A DNA stretch of 64,000 bases from Cutaneotrichosporon cavernicola (lineage: Eukaryota; Basidiomycota; Tremellomycetes; Trichosporonales; Trichosporonaceae): the NCBI RefSeq assembly GCF_030864355.1, contig NC_083396.1:2666001-2730000 (forward strand), in the 5' to 3' direction. Of this stretch, positions 10,318-19,718 are shown in pieces. Under the pieces are notes generated by a model. It was not told the origin of the DNA. It saw only the letters and a list, made by a program, of their open reading frames with translations, and did no database searches. Made by a program: the position numbers and the translations under genes. Position 1 is the first letter of the stretch. Each line of letters opens with the position of its first letter.

Positions 10318-11678
10318 GATGGCGATCTGGCGACCGTGAAGCGATCTGGATAACGAGAGTGGTAGAGTGTACGATGTAGAGATGTAGAGATATAGATAGG
10401 ATAGGTGGGAAAGGTGGCTCGTGGTCCAGCCTCATTGGGGACTAACCCCTTTGCTTCCCATGTCCCATGTCCATTCCAACCAGTTAAACTCCTGAACATC
10501 TGGTGCATTGACACTTGGCATTGTCCATATACATCCCCACTTCCGTAGATCCGTTGGTCACTCTGCTCACTAGGAGAGCATGCATGACGACAAGATGGGA
10601 GCGATGCAGTGGCGCCGAGTCACGAGGCTCGAGTGAATAAATATGTGGCGTCGGCAACATGGATCCGGACAGTCATCAGGCATCAGGCAGATGACTGCGT
10701 TGTCAGATCTCTTGCCCACCAGCAGCGCCGTGGCGCCCAACTTGTTGCACGGGTTCGCACGGGGATACGGGGATTCTCTTCAGCCTCTAGGACATGAGAC
10801 AACCAACCAAACCGGAGGCGAAGGGATGTCTGTACATTCCGGACGACAACAGCTTTTCCAAAGATAGTAGACACGACTGCGGCCGAAGTAGTTTGGGAGA
10901 TGCGCAGTGTGACAGTTCCTGCACTGCATTACGCAGCACGCAGCACGCAGTCCTCAGGCCATTGTACAATTGCAATCGATTCTTTCCCAAAAGGAGATGC
11001 GCGTGTGGCCCCACTGTTGCTCTTGCTCGCGCGCTCGCAGCCCTTTCGCACTCACACTCGCACCGAAACTTGGACCTTGGTGCGGATTCTCGCACCACCC
11101 AACCCTGAAACAGAAGCCATCTGACAGGCACGGTCCAGACCGGCCACTTGCCCAATGTCCTCGACCGACGCCAACAGCAGCTCGGCGGCGACTAGCAGCA
11201 AAAGACTCGCTCTGCGAGCAGCTATCGCCACCAAGTCTCGATCTTGGGACCTCGAGGTGATCATACACGTATGAGCCTCGCGCTCTTCCACTAAGCTATA
11301 GCGATGTTTGCTGCTGGGCGGGGAGTTCTCGAGCTGGTGAAATAGTCGCGCATTAGCCGCCAGCGACTGGAGCTGGACTTCGCGCCGGTCGTGCAGCGCC
11401 GCATCCAGGTCTGTCTCGTCAAAGTTTATGAGTGCAGAGGAGAGTAAGAGGACAGCCGCGGCTTGGCGGAATGGTCATGGCCCGTTAGAGTTGGTTCGGC
11501 TAATTCCGATGCCGGTATCGGCATGCCGGCCTCCAATGCCGAGACTGCCGGTTGTTCATCTTGCCTTGTAATCATCATCTTTCTCTCCCTCCTCGTCCTC
11601 GCTCTCCATCTCCCTCTTTCAATTCCCACAGCATCTGGGGCTTCACTACCACTATCCTTCTCATCTCTACAATTCACC
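10318..11678. other. Long intergenic stretch between divergent genes
   Basis: Probable shared promoter region of the GPI protein (minus) and the CoA-transferase (plus). The reading frame of the CoA-transferase stays open back to 11463, but that part has no family likeness. A GATGTAGA-type short repeat is near 10375-10395. No gene is supported. Confidence 0.45.
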
Positions 11679-12872
11679 ATGGCCCTCAACGGCGTCCGCG
11701 TCCTCGAGTTCCAGGGCATCGGCCCAGCGCCCTTCGCGACAATGGTGCTGGCCGACTATGGCGCCGAGGTCATCCGAATCGACCGCAAGCCCGGGGTGAG
11801 CCGCGACGTCACCTCGCGTGGGAAGAAGAGCGTCGTCGTCGACCTCAAGGACTCGGCAGGCAAGGTGGTCATCCGTAACATGATCAAGCACTCGGACGTG
11901 CTCATCGACCCGTACCGCCCCGGCGTGATGGAGAAGCTGGGCTTTGGACCAGAAGAGTGTGCCAAGATCAACCCCCGGCTCATCTTTGCGCGCATGGTCG
12001 GCTTCTCCCCCACCTCGCCGTATGGTAAGATGGCGGGCCACGACCTCAACTATATCGCTGTGAGCGGGGTGTTGGACATGATTCGCAGCAAGACTGGCGA
12101 GCCGACGCCGCCTATGAATATCCTCGGCGACTTTGCCGGCGGCGGTATCATGCTCGTTCAGGGCATCCTGCTTGCGCTGCTCGAGCGCTCGTCGTCGGGT
12201 AAGGGCCAGGTCGTCAAGACCGACATGGTAAATGGCGCGCGCTACATCTCGTCGTTCCCGCTTCTGTTCGCCCACCCGGCCAACACGAACGGCTCGGTCG
12301 GATGGCATGAACCCCCGGGAAACAACACGCTCGATGGCGGGTGCCCGTTCTACAACGTCTACAAGTGCCGCGACGGCGGGTACATGACTGTCGGCTGCCT
12401 CGAGCCCCAGTTCTTCGCCGAGTTCTCACGCCTCATCCGCCCCTTCTTGCAGGGCGACGAGGAGATCGAGGCCCTCGACTCGCGCAACCAGATGAACCAG
12501 GAAACATGGGGCACGATGCGCCTTGCACTCACGCGCGTGTTCCTCACCAACGACCGCGACGAGTGGGCACTCCTATTCCACGGCACGGACTCATGCGCTG
12601 TCCCCGTCCTCACCAAGCACGAGGTTACGCAGGACCAGCTGGGCGGTGCAAAGTACGCCCAGCCTGTGCCCGAGGGTAACATGTACCCGCCTGTTCCCCA
12701 CCCCAACCTCGAGCGCACACCCGCCATCCCACCCCCAGCGTACACGGACCCCAACGAGTTCTATGTTCCCGCTGGCTCGGGTGTCGACGACGTCCTTCAG
12801 GCGTTTGGGAGCTCGTTGTCGGCCGACGATGTCAAGTACATCCGCAGAGCCAACGGTGACGCGAAGCTCTAG
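11679..12872 (+). CDS. CoA-transferase III / alpha-methylacyl-CoA racemase
   Basis: Intronless, 397 aa, matching the 380-400 aa of the AMACR/CaiB-BaiF family. Sequence hallmarks: VLEFQGIGPAPFATMVLADYG at the N-terminus, DPYRPGVMEKLGFGPEE, GHDLNYIAVSGVL (His of the racemase pair), and MNILGDFAGGG (Asp of the pair). The enzyme would invert the 2-methyl centre of branched acyl-CoAs so that they can enter beta-oxidation, or move CoA between acids. It ends in AKL, a peroxisomal PTS1 signal, supporting a peroxisomal role. Start taken at 11679 because the open frame upstream lacks likeness and the context CACCATGG is strong. Confidence 0.93.
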   Translation: MALNGVRVLEFQGIGPAPFATMVLADYGAEVIRIDRKPGVSRDVTSRGKKSVVVDLKDSAGKVVIRNMIKHSDVLIDPYRPGVMEKLGFGPEECAKINPRLIFARMVGFSPTSPYGKMAGHDLNYIAVSGVLDMIRSKTGEPTPPMNILGDFAGGGIMLVQGILLALLERSSSGKGQVVKTDMVNGARYISSFPLLFAHPANTNGSVGWHEPPGNNTLDGGCPFYNVYKCRDGGYMTVGCLEPQFFAEFSRLIRPFLQGDEEIEALDSRNQMNQETWGTMRLALTRVFLTNDRDEWALLFHGTDSCAVPVLTKHEVTQDQLGGAKYAQPVPEGNMYPPVPHPNLERTPAIPPPAYTDPNEFYVPAGSGVDDVLQAFGSSLSADDVKYIRRANGDAKL

Positions 12873-13175
12873 TGGAAAGTGGTGAACAGGTACAATTTGT
12901 AGGTCATAGGATCAATCAGCAGCATGTGTTTCAAGCAGATGGCGGAGCGTGGCGGAGAGGCGTCTCACAACTGCCCGTGTACTAATCTGTCAGGTCTGTT
13001 CGTTCGAAGCAGGACTTTGCAAGTCCGACAACTGTCCGCCTTCTACACTCAGATACAGCAATGTTCAAATATTCTTCGTCCAAGTACAATTAATGATTCC
13101 TATTCACAACTACTGGTCTGCCATGACCCCCCGCTTTACCCAAGACACCCCGCATCTCCATCAGACGCCATCACC
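12873..13175. other. Short intergenic, convergent ends
   Basis: 303 bases between convergent genes, AT-richer than its neighbours. Nothing further seen. Confidence 0.45.
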
Positions 13176-14831
13176 TCAGTGATGCGGCATGACACTCGAC
13201 TCAACGTACTTCCAGTAGGACTTGCGCGAGCGTTTGCGGAACGTCTTGCCCCACTTGACCATGATAAGGAAGCTGAGGATGACGGCCATGCACGCAAATG
13301 CTGCCGTGATGAAAGTGTTCTGCAGGCCAATGTTGAGCCATGGCGTAATTGCGTACCCGATGCCGAAGCTGAGAGAATTGCGAATAATCATGACGGTGAG
13401 CAGTGCCTCGCCGCTCAAGTCCTTGTACGAGTCGGTGGTGTAGTTGATGGGAATACTCCCCATTGGCGGGTTGCAGAAACCGATGAGGAACGAGCCGACA
13501 ATCAATCCGAACCAGTGGATGTGGCGGGCCGCGCCGACGCCCCACAAAATAAGGGCGGTCGGCATGAGTAATGCCATAAGCACCAGCAGCCAGAGGCGGT
13601 CCTCGGGCTCGCGGATACCGTTCTTGCGCTTGGTCTGCCAAAGAAGGAACTTGTGGTCGGCAAATCCGCAGTATCCGATGGCGAGGATGGCACCAAGCGT
13701 CGGAGCGAGGTAGGACAGGCCGACCTTGGAAGCCGTGAAGCCGTAGTTCTGCGTCCAGAGCATGGATGCCGTTGCGTTGAGGACATTGTACCACACCAGC
13801 GAGGAGCCGTAGAGTAGACCACTCCACACGACGACAGGGTAGCGGAAGTACAGGAAGGGCCGGTAGGCCATTGCGAGCATGGTCTTGTTGCTGGCGTAGC
13901 GTTCACGGTACAGGGCGATTTTCTTGGAATAGCTCCACTCGGTGCCCACGAGGGTGCGCTGGCTGTCGTTGGCGACAGTGACGTTGACGGTCGTCTCGCC
14001 CTCCTTGTCCTTGTCACTGTGGCGTGACTCGGCGTCGTTTGCGACAGCGACAGCGACAGCGGCAGCGTCGTTCTTCTCGCTAAGCTCGGACGTCCCGCGG
14101 TTGTAGTTTGTTTCCTCCATGAAGAAGAAGAGAAGGATGACGAGGAGACCGGCAATCATTGCACTGATCCAGAACACCCATTCCCACCCGAGGTTGTCGT
14201 TGGCGTACCCAGCCCACACTGGAGCGAGGTAGTTACTCGCCGTCAAGCATACAGTGTACACGCCCATGTAGAAGCCACGTTCGTGTGCGTAGAACTGCTA
14301 TCAGAAAAGTTTCAAGTTGCAAGGGGGAACTTTAAAACTTACGAGGTCGGTAATGCCCACTTCGACGAGCATCTCAATCGGGGCACCAAAGAACCCCTGG
14401 ATGATCTTGTTGGCGTACCATGTCCCCTCGTTGGTGATGTATACCTGCCAGACCAGCATGCCGAGGAGGGCGATCGAGGAGACGAGGAACATCGGCCGCT
14501 TGCCGAAAGTGAGGGCGAGGGGCTGGGTGACGAGACCGCCGAACCCGAGCAGAAGGAACATGTATCCCGTGCCGGCGTTGAGGGCGGCCAGACTGATTCC
14601 CTTGACCTCGGACAGCGGCACGAGGACAGAGTAAACCGAGCATGCGCCGAAGCCCCATAGCCAAGTATATGCCATGAGCATCCAGAATGCGAGCTGCTTG
14701 CGTTTCCAGCTCCAGTTGAGGGGGTCGTTGACGTCATTACTGGGTGTGGGATGGAGCACAATCTCCTGGTCGCCCTCCTCGACGAGGAGGAGCGAGCCTG
14801 GGATAGGGAGATCGTCGACGTTGGTGGACAT
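13176..14831 (-). CDS. MFS transporter, DHA1 drug:H+ antiporter-like
   Basis: Two exons, 14343-14831 and 13176-14297 (about 536 aa), with a 45-base intron. The N-terminal LHPTPSNDVNDPLNWSWKRK is the usual entry signature of this fungal MFS group (Hol1-like and related). About twelve hydrophobic segments follow. TM2-TM4 hold GFGGLVTQPLALTFGKRP; after the intron comes YAHERGFYMGVY, the conserved loop into TM5. A charged cytosolic loop with Ala-Val and Asp/Glu runs links the two halves. NPPMGSIPINYTTDSY is in the C-terminal half. Predicted plasma-membrane exporter or importer of small cations, drugs or polyamines; substrate unknown. The acceptor could lie 3 bases earlier or later (one Gln). Confidence 0.9.
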
Positions 14832-15638
14832 GGTCCCAAGTGGGGTTGGCATTCATGTCAGAGCATCAGTTTATACGTTGATTTCCATCTCTGGGGCTGG
14901 TTGAGGCAGCGCCACAACGCTTGTTGGAGTAGCATCACGATGATGGATGCCGACGCCGGCAAAGTGTTTCCCATGCGTATTGGGCCTGGACTATCAAGCC
15001 GGAGATGGGCGATGCGGTGGGGATCACATCAGCTCGGCAGCTTGTAACGGGCAGCTGACCAAATGTAGTGGGCCGTTGCGATTGTATGCGACCGGGGCCA
15101 GGGCGATTAGGTTATGTCTCAGAGATTGCGCCTGGTAATTAAGCCCAACATACCCCTGGACCTCTGTCATTGGATTTACCGGTGGGTCAACCGCAATCGC
15201 TTATCGTTTAGTCTGCCTCGATGGTGTCCGCCAACTCGCTGTCGCCGCCCATTGTCCGCTGCGGCGCGAGAGCGGTGTCGCAGCTGACCTCTGCATAGCC
15301 TTATTTAGACGAGTTCTGTATCAGCTGATGTCAGCTGCGGGAGGAAAAACACTGGGTAAAGCCATACGTTCGTTCATCAGGCAGAGTGGTCGGCCCCATT
15401 TGCAGTCGCGCTAACAGCCACTGACGGGCTGAATCTCACTCCGCATAACACACTCGAGATTATCAGACTTGGCATATCGCGGCTTTTCTTCTGCCGAGTT
15501 TTTTTGCGAGCTGTAGCGCTGAAATCAGCAGCGATAGACTGATAACGCGACGTTGCTCACGTCAGGCTCACATGAGCCGTGACAAACCCAAGCGTGTCAA
15601 GCTGATATGGCAGAACACAATCCTCACTTGGCCGGGCT
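14832..15638. other. Intergenic, 5' region of MFS gene
   Basis: Noncoding, with several short pseudo-palindromic TCAGCTGA-type words around 15270-15340. No gene seen. Confidence 0.4.
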
Positions 15639-15714
15639 TGACAGGCGTTCGATCTCAGGAATGCGGTCACACCGGCTGACAGGCGTTCGATCTCAGGAAT
15701 GCGGTCACACCGGC
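15639..15714. repeat. Tandem duplication of 38 bases
   Basis: Two almost perfect head-to-tail copies (15639-15676 and 15677-15714) beginning TGACAGGCGTTCGATCTCAG, about 100 bases from the tRNA-Val gene. Confidence 0.9.
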
Positions 15715-15813
15715 CCCGACCGGAACAGCCTGGACCGCCAAGAATGTGGCCAGAACACCAAGCAACACTCACGTCACCCAAGCATTCTCTGGTTGCTCCA
15801 AGAGCCAAAAGAT

Positions 15814-15916
15814 GACCTCTGGCGGGATCGAACCGCCGACCTCATGCGTAACTCGACACAGCCGACGACTGGTGCTCGTGTTAAGCATGCGCTCTAACCA
15901 GCTGAGCTAAGTGGCC
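15814..15916 (-). tRNA. tRNA-Val(AAC) with 30-base intron
   Basis: Exonic sequence is identical to the copy at 5221-5308, including the A-A mismatch in the acceptor stem, but the intron is 30 bases and unrelated except for its last bases GAGTTA, which can pair with the anticodon region. Minus strand. Confidence 0.9.
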
Positions 15917-16277
15917 TGGGATGCTTGTGGAAAGCGGTTTCCTCCTCCGCTGAGTTCCGAGAGGATTGCAGATCCGGTAACCGCGGCTGGGACGTTGTTC
16001 GGAGTCATGAGGGCCACTGAGGGTAACGTGAGAGAAGAGTGAGGCACAGGTGGTCGGACAAGGTGGTTTGACTCGTGTCGTGGAGCACCCCTGGGTGGGT
16101 GTCCAATCCGCTCCGACCAATGTAAAGTCTGCTTCAGGAATGGAGGCTAAGCTGCAGCGGATAATCTGGAGGGACACCTGTGAGCCTGGCAAACATCCTC
16201 CATCACCAACGCCGCCAACAACAAACGCACTGGCCAACTAGCAAAAGCTTTCCGTGCACAGGAAGTGAATCCTGCTG

Positions 16278-16357
16278 GTCCTCGCCGCGATTCGAACGCG
16301 GGGCCACTCCCATAGCTAGACCCTAAGAGAGTATGATAACCACTACACCACGAGGAC
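16278..16357 (-). tRNA. tRNA-Pro(AGG) with 8-base intron
   Basis: Acceptor stem GTCCTCG/CGAGGAC, D arm GTGTAGTGGTTATCAT, loop TTAGGG with anticodon AGG, an 8-base intron, T arm GCGTTCGAATCGC. Identical through the intron to the plus-strand copy at 27535-27614; about 20 bases of 3' flank (CCAGCAGGATTCA) are also shared. Confidence 0.92.
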
Positions 16358-16655
16358 GGGTGGTTTCTGTTTTTTAGCGCGTTGAGCGTGATGTTGTGCA
16401 GGCCTTAAACGTTCTGGAAAGCGGCCAAGTGCTCTGCGAATGCATCAGTGACGTCCCGAATGTCATATGGAACGTGGGGAGCCGCAGAGCACTTCGATCG
16501 CTAGTCGTGTGCGATGTCTGTTCGGTTCGATTGGGGGTAAGCGAAGTGGTTGGGTGTGTGGAGCGAGTGCAGTGACTGCATATGTGGACGTTAGCATCTG
16601 TTATAATGAGCGGCGTTAGCCAACCTGCCCTGTATGTGATGCCATATCCTGTCCA
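16358..16655. other. Intergenic
   Basis: Noncoding stretch between tRNA-Pro and the 3' end of the glycosyltransferase gene. Nothing seen. Confidence 0.4.
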
Positions 16656-17821
16656 CTACGAAGTCTGCGGCGTACCATGCCTATCCACAACCTTCATGAG
16701 CTCCTCATCGAGGAAATGTATCCCGACGATCCCTGTCTGTCGACCAGCCCACCAGCGGTCTGCAGTCTCCTGTGCCCAACCCGCCTGTGGCAGCATATCG
16801 AGTCCCACAGGGCGACTTTCTCTCTGGCTCCTCCCTTCTCCGGCCTGCGACACCTTTCCCCCCTCATTGCCCACCTTGCCTCCAGCCGCAGCCACACCGC
16901 GTTCGTACACGGCCAGAGCGCGCTCGACAAAGGGCCGCCACGAGTACTTGCGCTTGAAGTGGTTGACGAGATGCACCTGCCACTGCGGCGCCCATGACTC
17001 CTTTTTATCTCCGTATGGAGAGGAAGTGCCGGCGCCCACATCGTCAATGACGTACGCGTTCATCCAGGAACGGTGCATCTCGATGAACGCGTTGGCAAAT
17101 GTCTCGTTGCGCCGCAAGGTGAGACCGATCCAGTGTTGGTCCGAGATCAATGGACTTGTGTTGGTGTCCGACCAATCGAGTACAGTCTCGACAAACTCCA
17201 GGGCTAGGGGAGACACGCGGATGGCAAACACACCCGCGTTGATGCCGTTGGGGTCCACCCCGAAGGCGAAATGCGCGTTGAGGGATGGTGGTGGGAGGAG
17301 GACGTGTAATGGTACAGCGGGATCCGAGACGATGGAATCTGCATCCGAGTAACTGGGTGTCAGTCTTCTGAGCCGGGCTGAAAATTGACAAGTGCTTCCC
17401 GGAGAGGGCGACGCACAGCTCCGACCCAGCGCAAGTCAAGTACTCACACAATCCATTCCGCCGGCTGTTTGGCGCTTAATTCGCGGGCAAGAACACGCCG
17501 CAGCACGTGCTCCTTGTTCAGACATCCCCGCGGGCCGTCCTCTACGTAGCTGTGCGAATCCCCAGAGTAGCGGTATCCCCACGCCTTGGCGTAAAGGGCG
17601 TGGCTGGCGCGCGAGGCGACTGCAAGCGAGCCTTTTGGGATATGCTGGACGATGATAACAGGGTGTTTGGCCGCTGGTGCTCTGTTAGCGAGGAGCCTCC
17701 GGCTCGCGCTAATCGCCTTGAAGCCGTGCCATTCTGCGTAGAACGGCGAGGTGAGGAAGATGGTGAGGATGACGCCCGCACCGATCAGCAGCCCGACAAG
17801 GTGGCGCGAGCGGAAGCGCAT
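16656..17821 (-). CDS. GT34 galactosyl/mannosyltransferase, Golgi type II
   Basis: Two exons, 17448-17821 and 16656-17352 (356 aa, 95-base intron). N-terminal MRFRSRHLVGLLIGAGVILT is a short basic tail and single membrane anchor, the layout of a type II Golgi enzyme. The intron join gives EWIVYSDADSIVSDP, with the DxD motif for Mn2+ and nucleotide-sugar binding. NGINAGVFAIR, the DQHWIGL segment and the HxVNHFKRKYSW region match GMA12/MNN10 (GT34) proteins. It would add galactose or mannose to N- or O-linked glycans or wall polymers. Start taken at the anchor; the frame stays open 53 codons further up but without family likeness. Donor and acceptor sugars are not known. Confidence 0.88.
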
Positions 17822-17945
17822 GATGTGAGGTCGCCAGCCCCACCGACAATCTGGAGGTCCTGAGCGTGCTGAGCGGAGATGTTTGGTGAAAGGGGAGAGT
17901 GGTGGAGAGAGGAAGGTGGGCGGACGGGACGGTGTTTCAACGACG

Positions 17946-18235
17946 TACCCAGGGCCATGGCGGAATGGATAGGCGTGCACATGGTCCGTACAACCACCCA
18001 GGGGCGGCTGATGACTTTCAACTACAAAAACTCCCTCAGCGGCAAACTTGGCAAGTGTCTTTCTTCAACAATGCAGACAACTGGGTCGGAAGACAACTGG
18101 GTCGGAACCTTGGGGCTGTATTGCAGATTAGGCAGGGATTCGTACCCCACCTCACCCGACCGGAGACTCACCGAAAGTCCACGACACGGCCTTTGACACC
18201 GCGTTGTCGGACGCGGATCTCTCCCTGGCCATCGC
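17946..18235 (+). repeat. Dispersed repeat, copy 1
   Basis: About 290 bases closely matching 25055-25331 in the same orientation. Both copies run from ACCCAGGG to CTCTCCCTGGCCATCGCA. Copy 1 has an internal 17-base direct duplication (AACTGGGTCGG twice). It lies directly upstream of the GT34 gene. It resembles a decayed coding or mobile sequence; no family is recognised. Confidence 0.85.
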
Positions 18236-19718
18236 ATGGGACATACGAACCTCCACCTCATCCAAGCCACGTGACATCTTTGAGGAAGCATCCTCCGGCC
18301 CATTCCTTGCTATGGCCGTCACAAGAGGCTCCCACTTGACTGCTCGCTACCTCGCTGGCTCGTGCGACCTTTGACATTTTCAAGGCCTCTAAACGAATGG
18401 TACTCTGATGGTGGGATTTCTGCCATGTTGACTGGCAACAACAGCGGCGGAACGTGTCCATCCTTCCGCCCAGCCCTCATGGCCGCCAACGGGTTCTCGC
18501 GTGTCCGACTTGGAGCGCTCTCCGCCTCAATTCCCGCTTCCCGTTGCACGATTGCCTGCGTATTAGGCCGGGTGCTGCCATGAGGGCTGAGGGCTGAGAT
18601 GGGCGATGACTTAAGAAGATGCGCGGCGTGCCCAATCTCGGCCTCTTCAAATGGGCACGGGCCACCGGGCCGTTTTGCTGCGAACCAAGCGCCCTGGCCC
18701 CCGCATGCCCTCGCTCCACCCCACCTGGGTCCTAGAAACCCTAGATATCACGACGCTTGGCCATATCGCCATATTGGTGTTTGCTGGCGCGAGTCGGGGC
18801 TGGAGAGGTCGAGAGGTCGAGATGTCGAGAGATCGAAAACCAAGACAACAAGCACGTATGAGATCTCCACGTATGCAGATCTGGCCTGTCTCGCGTCAGC
18901 CGGTTGGCCCTAGGCCCTATGGGCTTTGCATGCATGTGATGGCGTGGGGGACGGCGTTGCGGCCGACGGCTTGGCATGACTTGTGGACTGGACAAGATGA
19001 GAAATGTAGGTCCTCATCAATTGGTCACTAGCATTAAGTGTGGAAGAACCCAGACTTTGCTTCGTCTGGAGATTACCACATTGATTGTCGTGCCGTGGGA
19101 ACCAGCTGGGCGCTGATCACTCCCCGCGGTTATCACTTCCTCCGGTGATGGGTGATGTAGGCTCTGATGTTTTACTGAATGACCGAGCCTGCATCCAATG
19201 CAGTTCCCAAGGACTTCGCTGAAACAGGTGCACATTGAGAGTTTAGAAGTAGGGGGCGGCCAATTATCAACTGATACCTTGAATATCAATTTGTGCCAAA
19301 CGAGGGTGTGGTGTTTGACTTCAGGCGCAAAACAGGGGGATGCGCCAAGTGGGAGCGAGCTAACGATCGGTGACGTGCTTTGGCGTGGACATGACCTCCT
19401 TTCTTGGCTGATCCACCTGGTACCACGCATATATACCAGGAACAATTTCACGATGGGTCGATTGTGGTTGGTTGATGTTGATAACCCCCCTATCTCACAC
19501 TGCAATACCAAACACGTCACTCATGCAAGCATCATCAACTAAGGGCTTAGCAGGGGGCATCAAGGGGGAGGGCAGACCAAAGACACTAGCTGCTGTATCT
19601 CCTGCATCGCCTGCAACTTCTGCACCCGAAGAGTCTACCTCGCGCACAATATGCCCGACCCCATTATTTATAAGACCAAGCAGCTCAAGACCTTGACCCA
19701 TCACAACATCTCGCCACC
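18236..19718. other. Long intergenic, promoter side of permease
   Basis: No gene supported. A TATA-like TTTATAAGA lies at about 19668-19675, some 45 bases before the permease ATG. Short purine runs (GTCGAGA repeats) are near 18805-18835. Confidence 0.45.

Noticed and set aside
11460..11545. tRNA-like words (GGCTTGGCGGAATGG) before the racemase
   Set aside because: No anticodon arm or T arm can be formed; it is likely 5' UTR.
15639..15714. Two direct 38-base copies as a CRISPR-like array
   Set aside because: Only two adjacent copies without spacers, in a eukaryotic genome; a simple tandem duplication.
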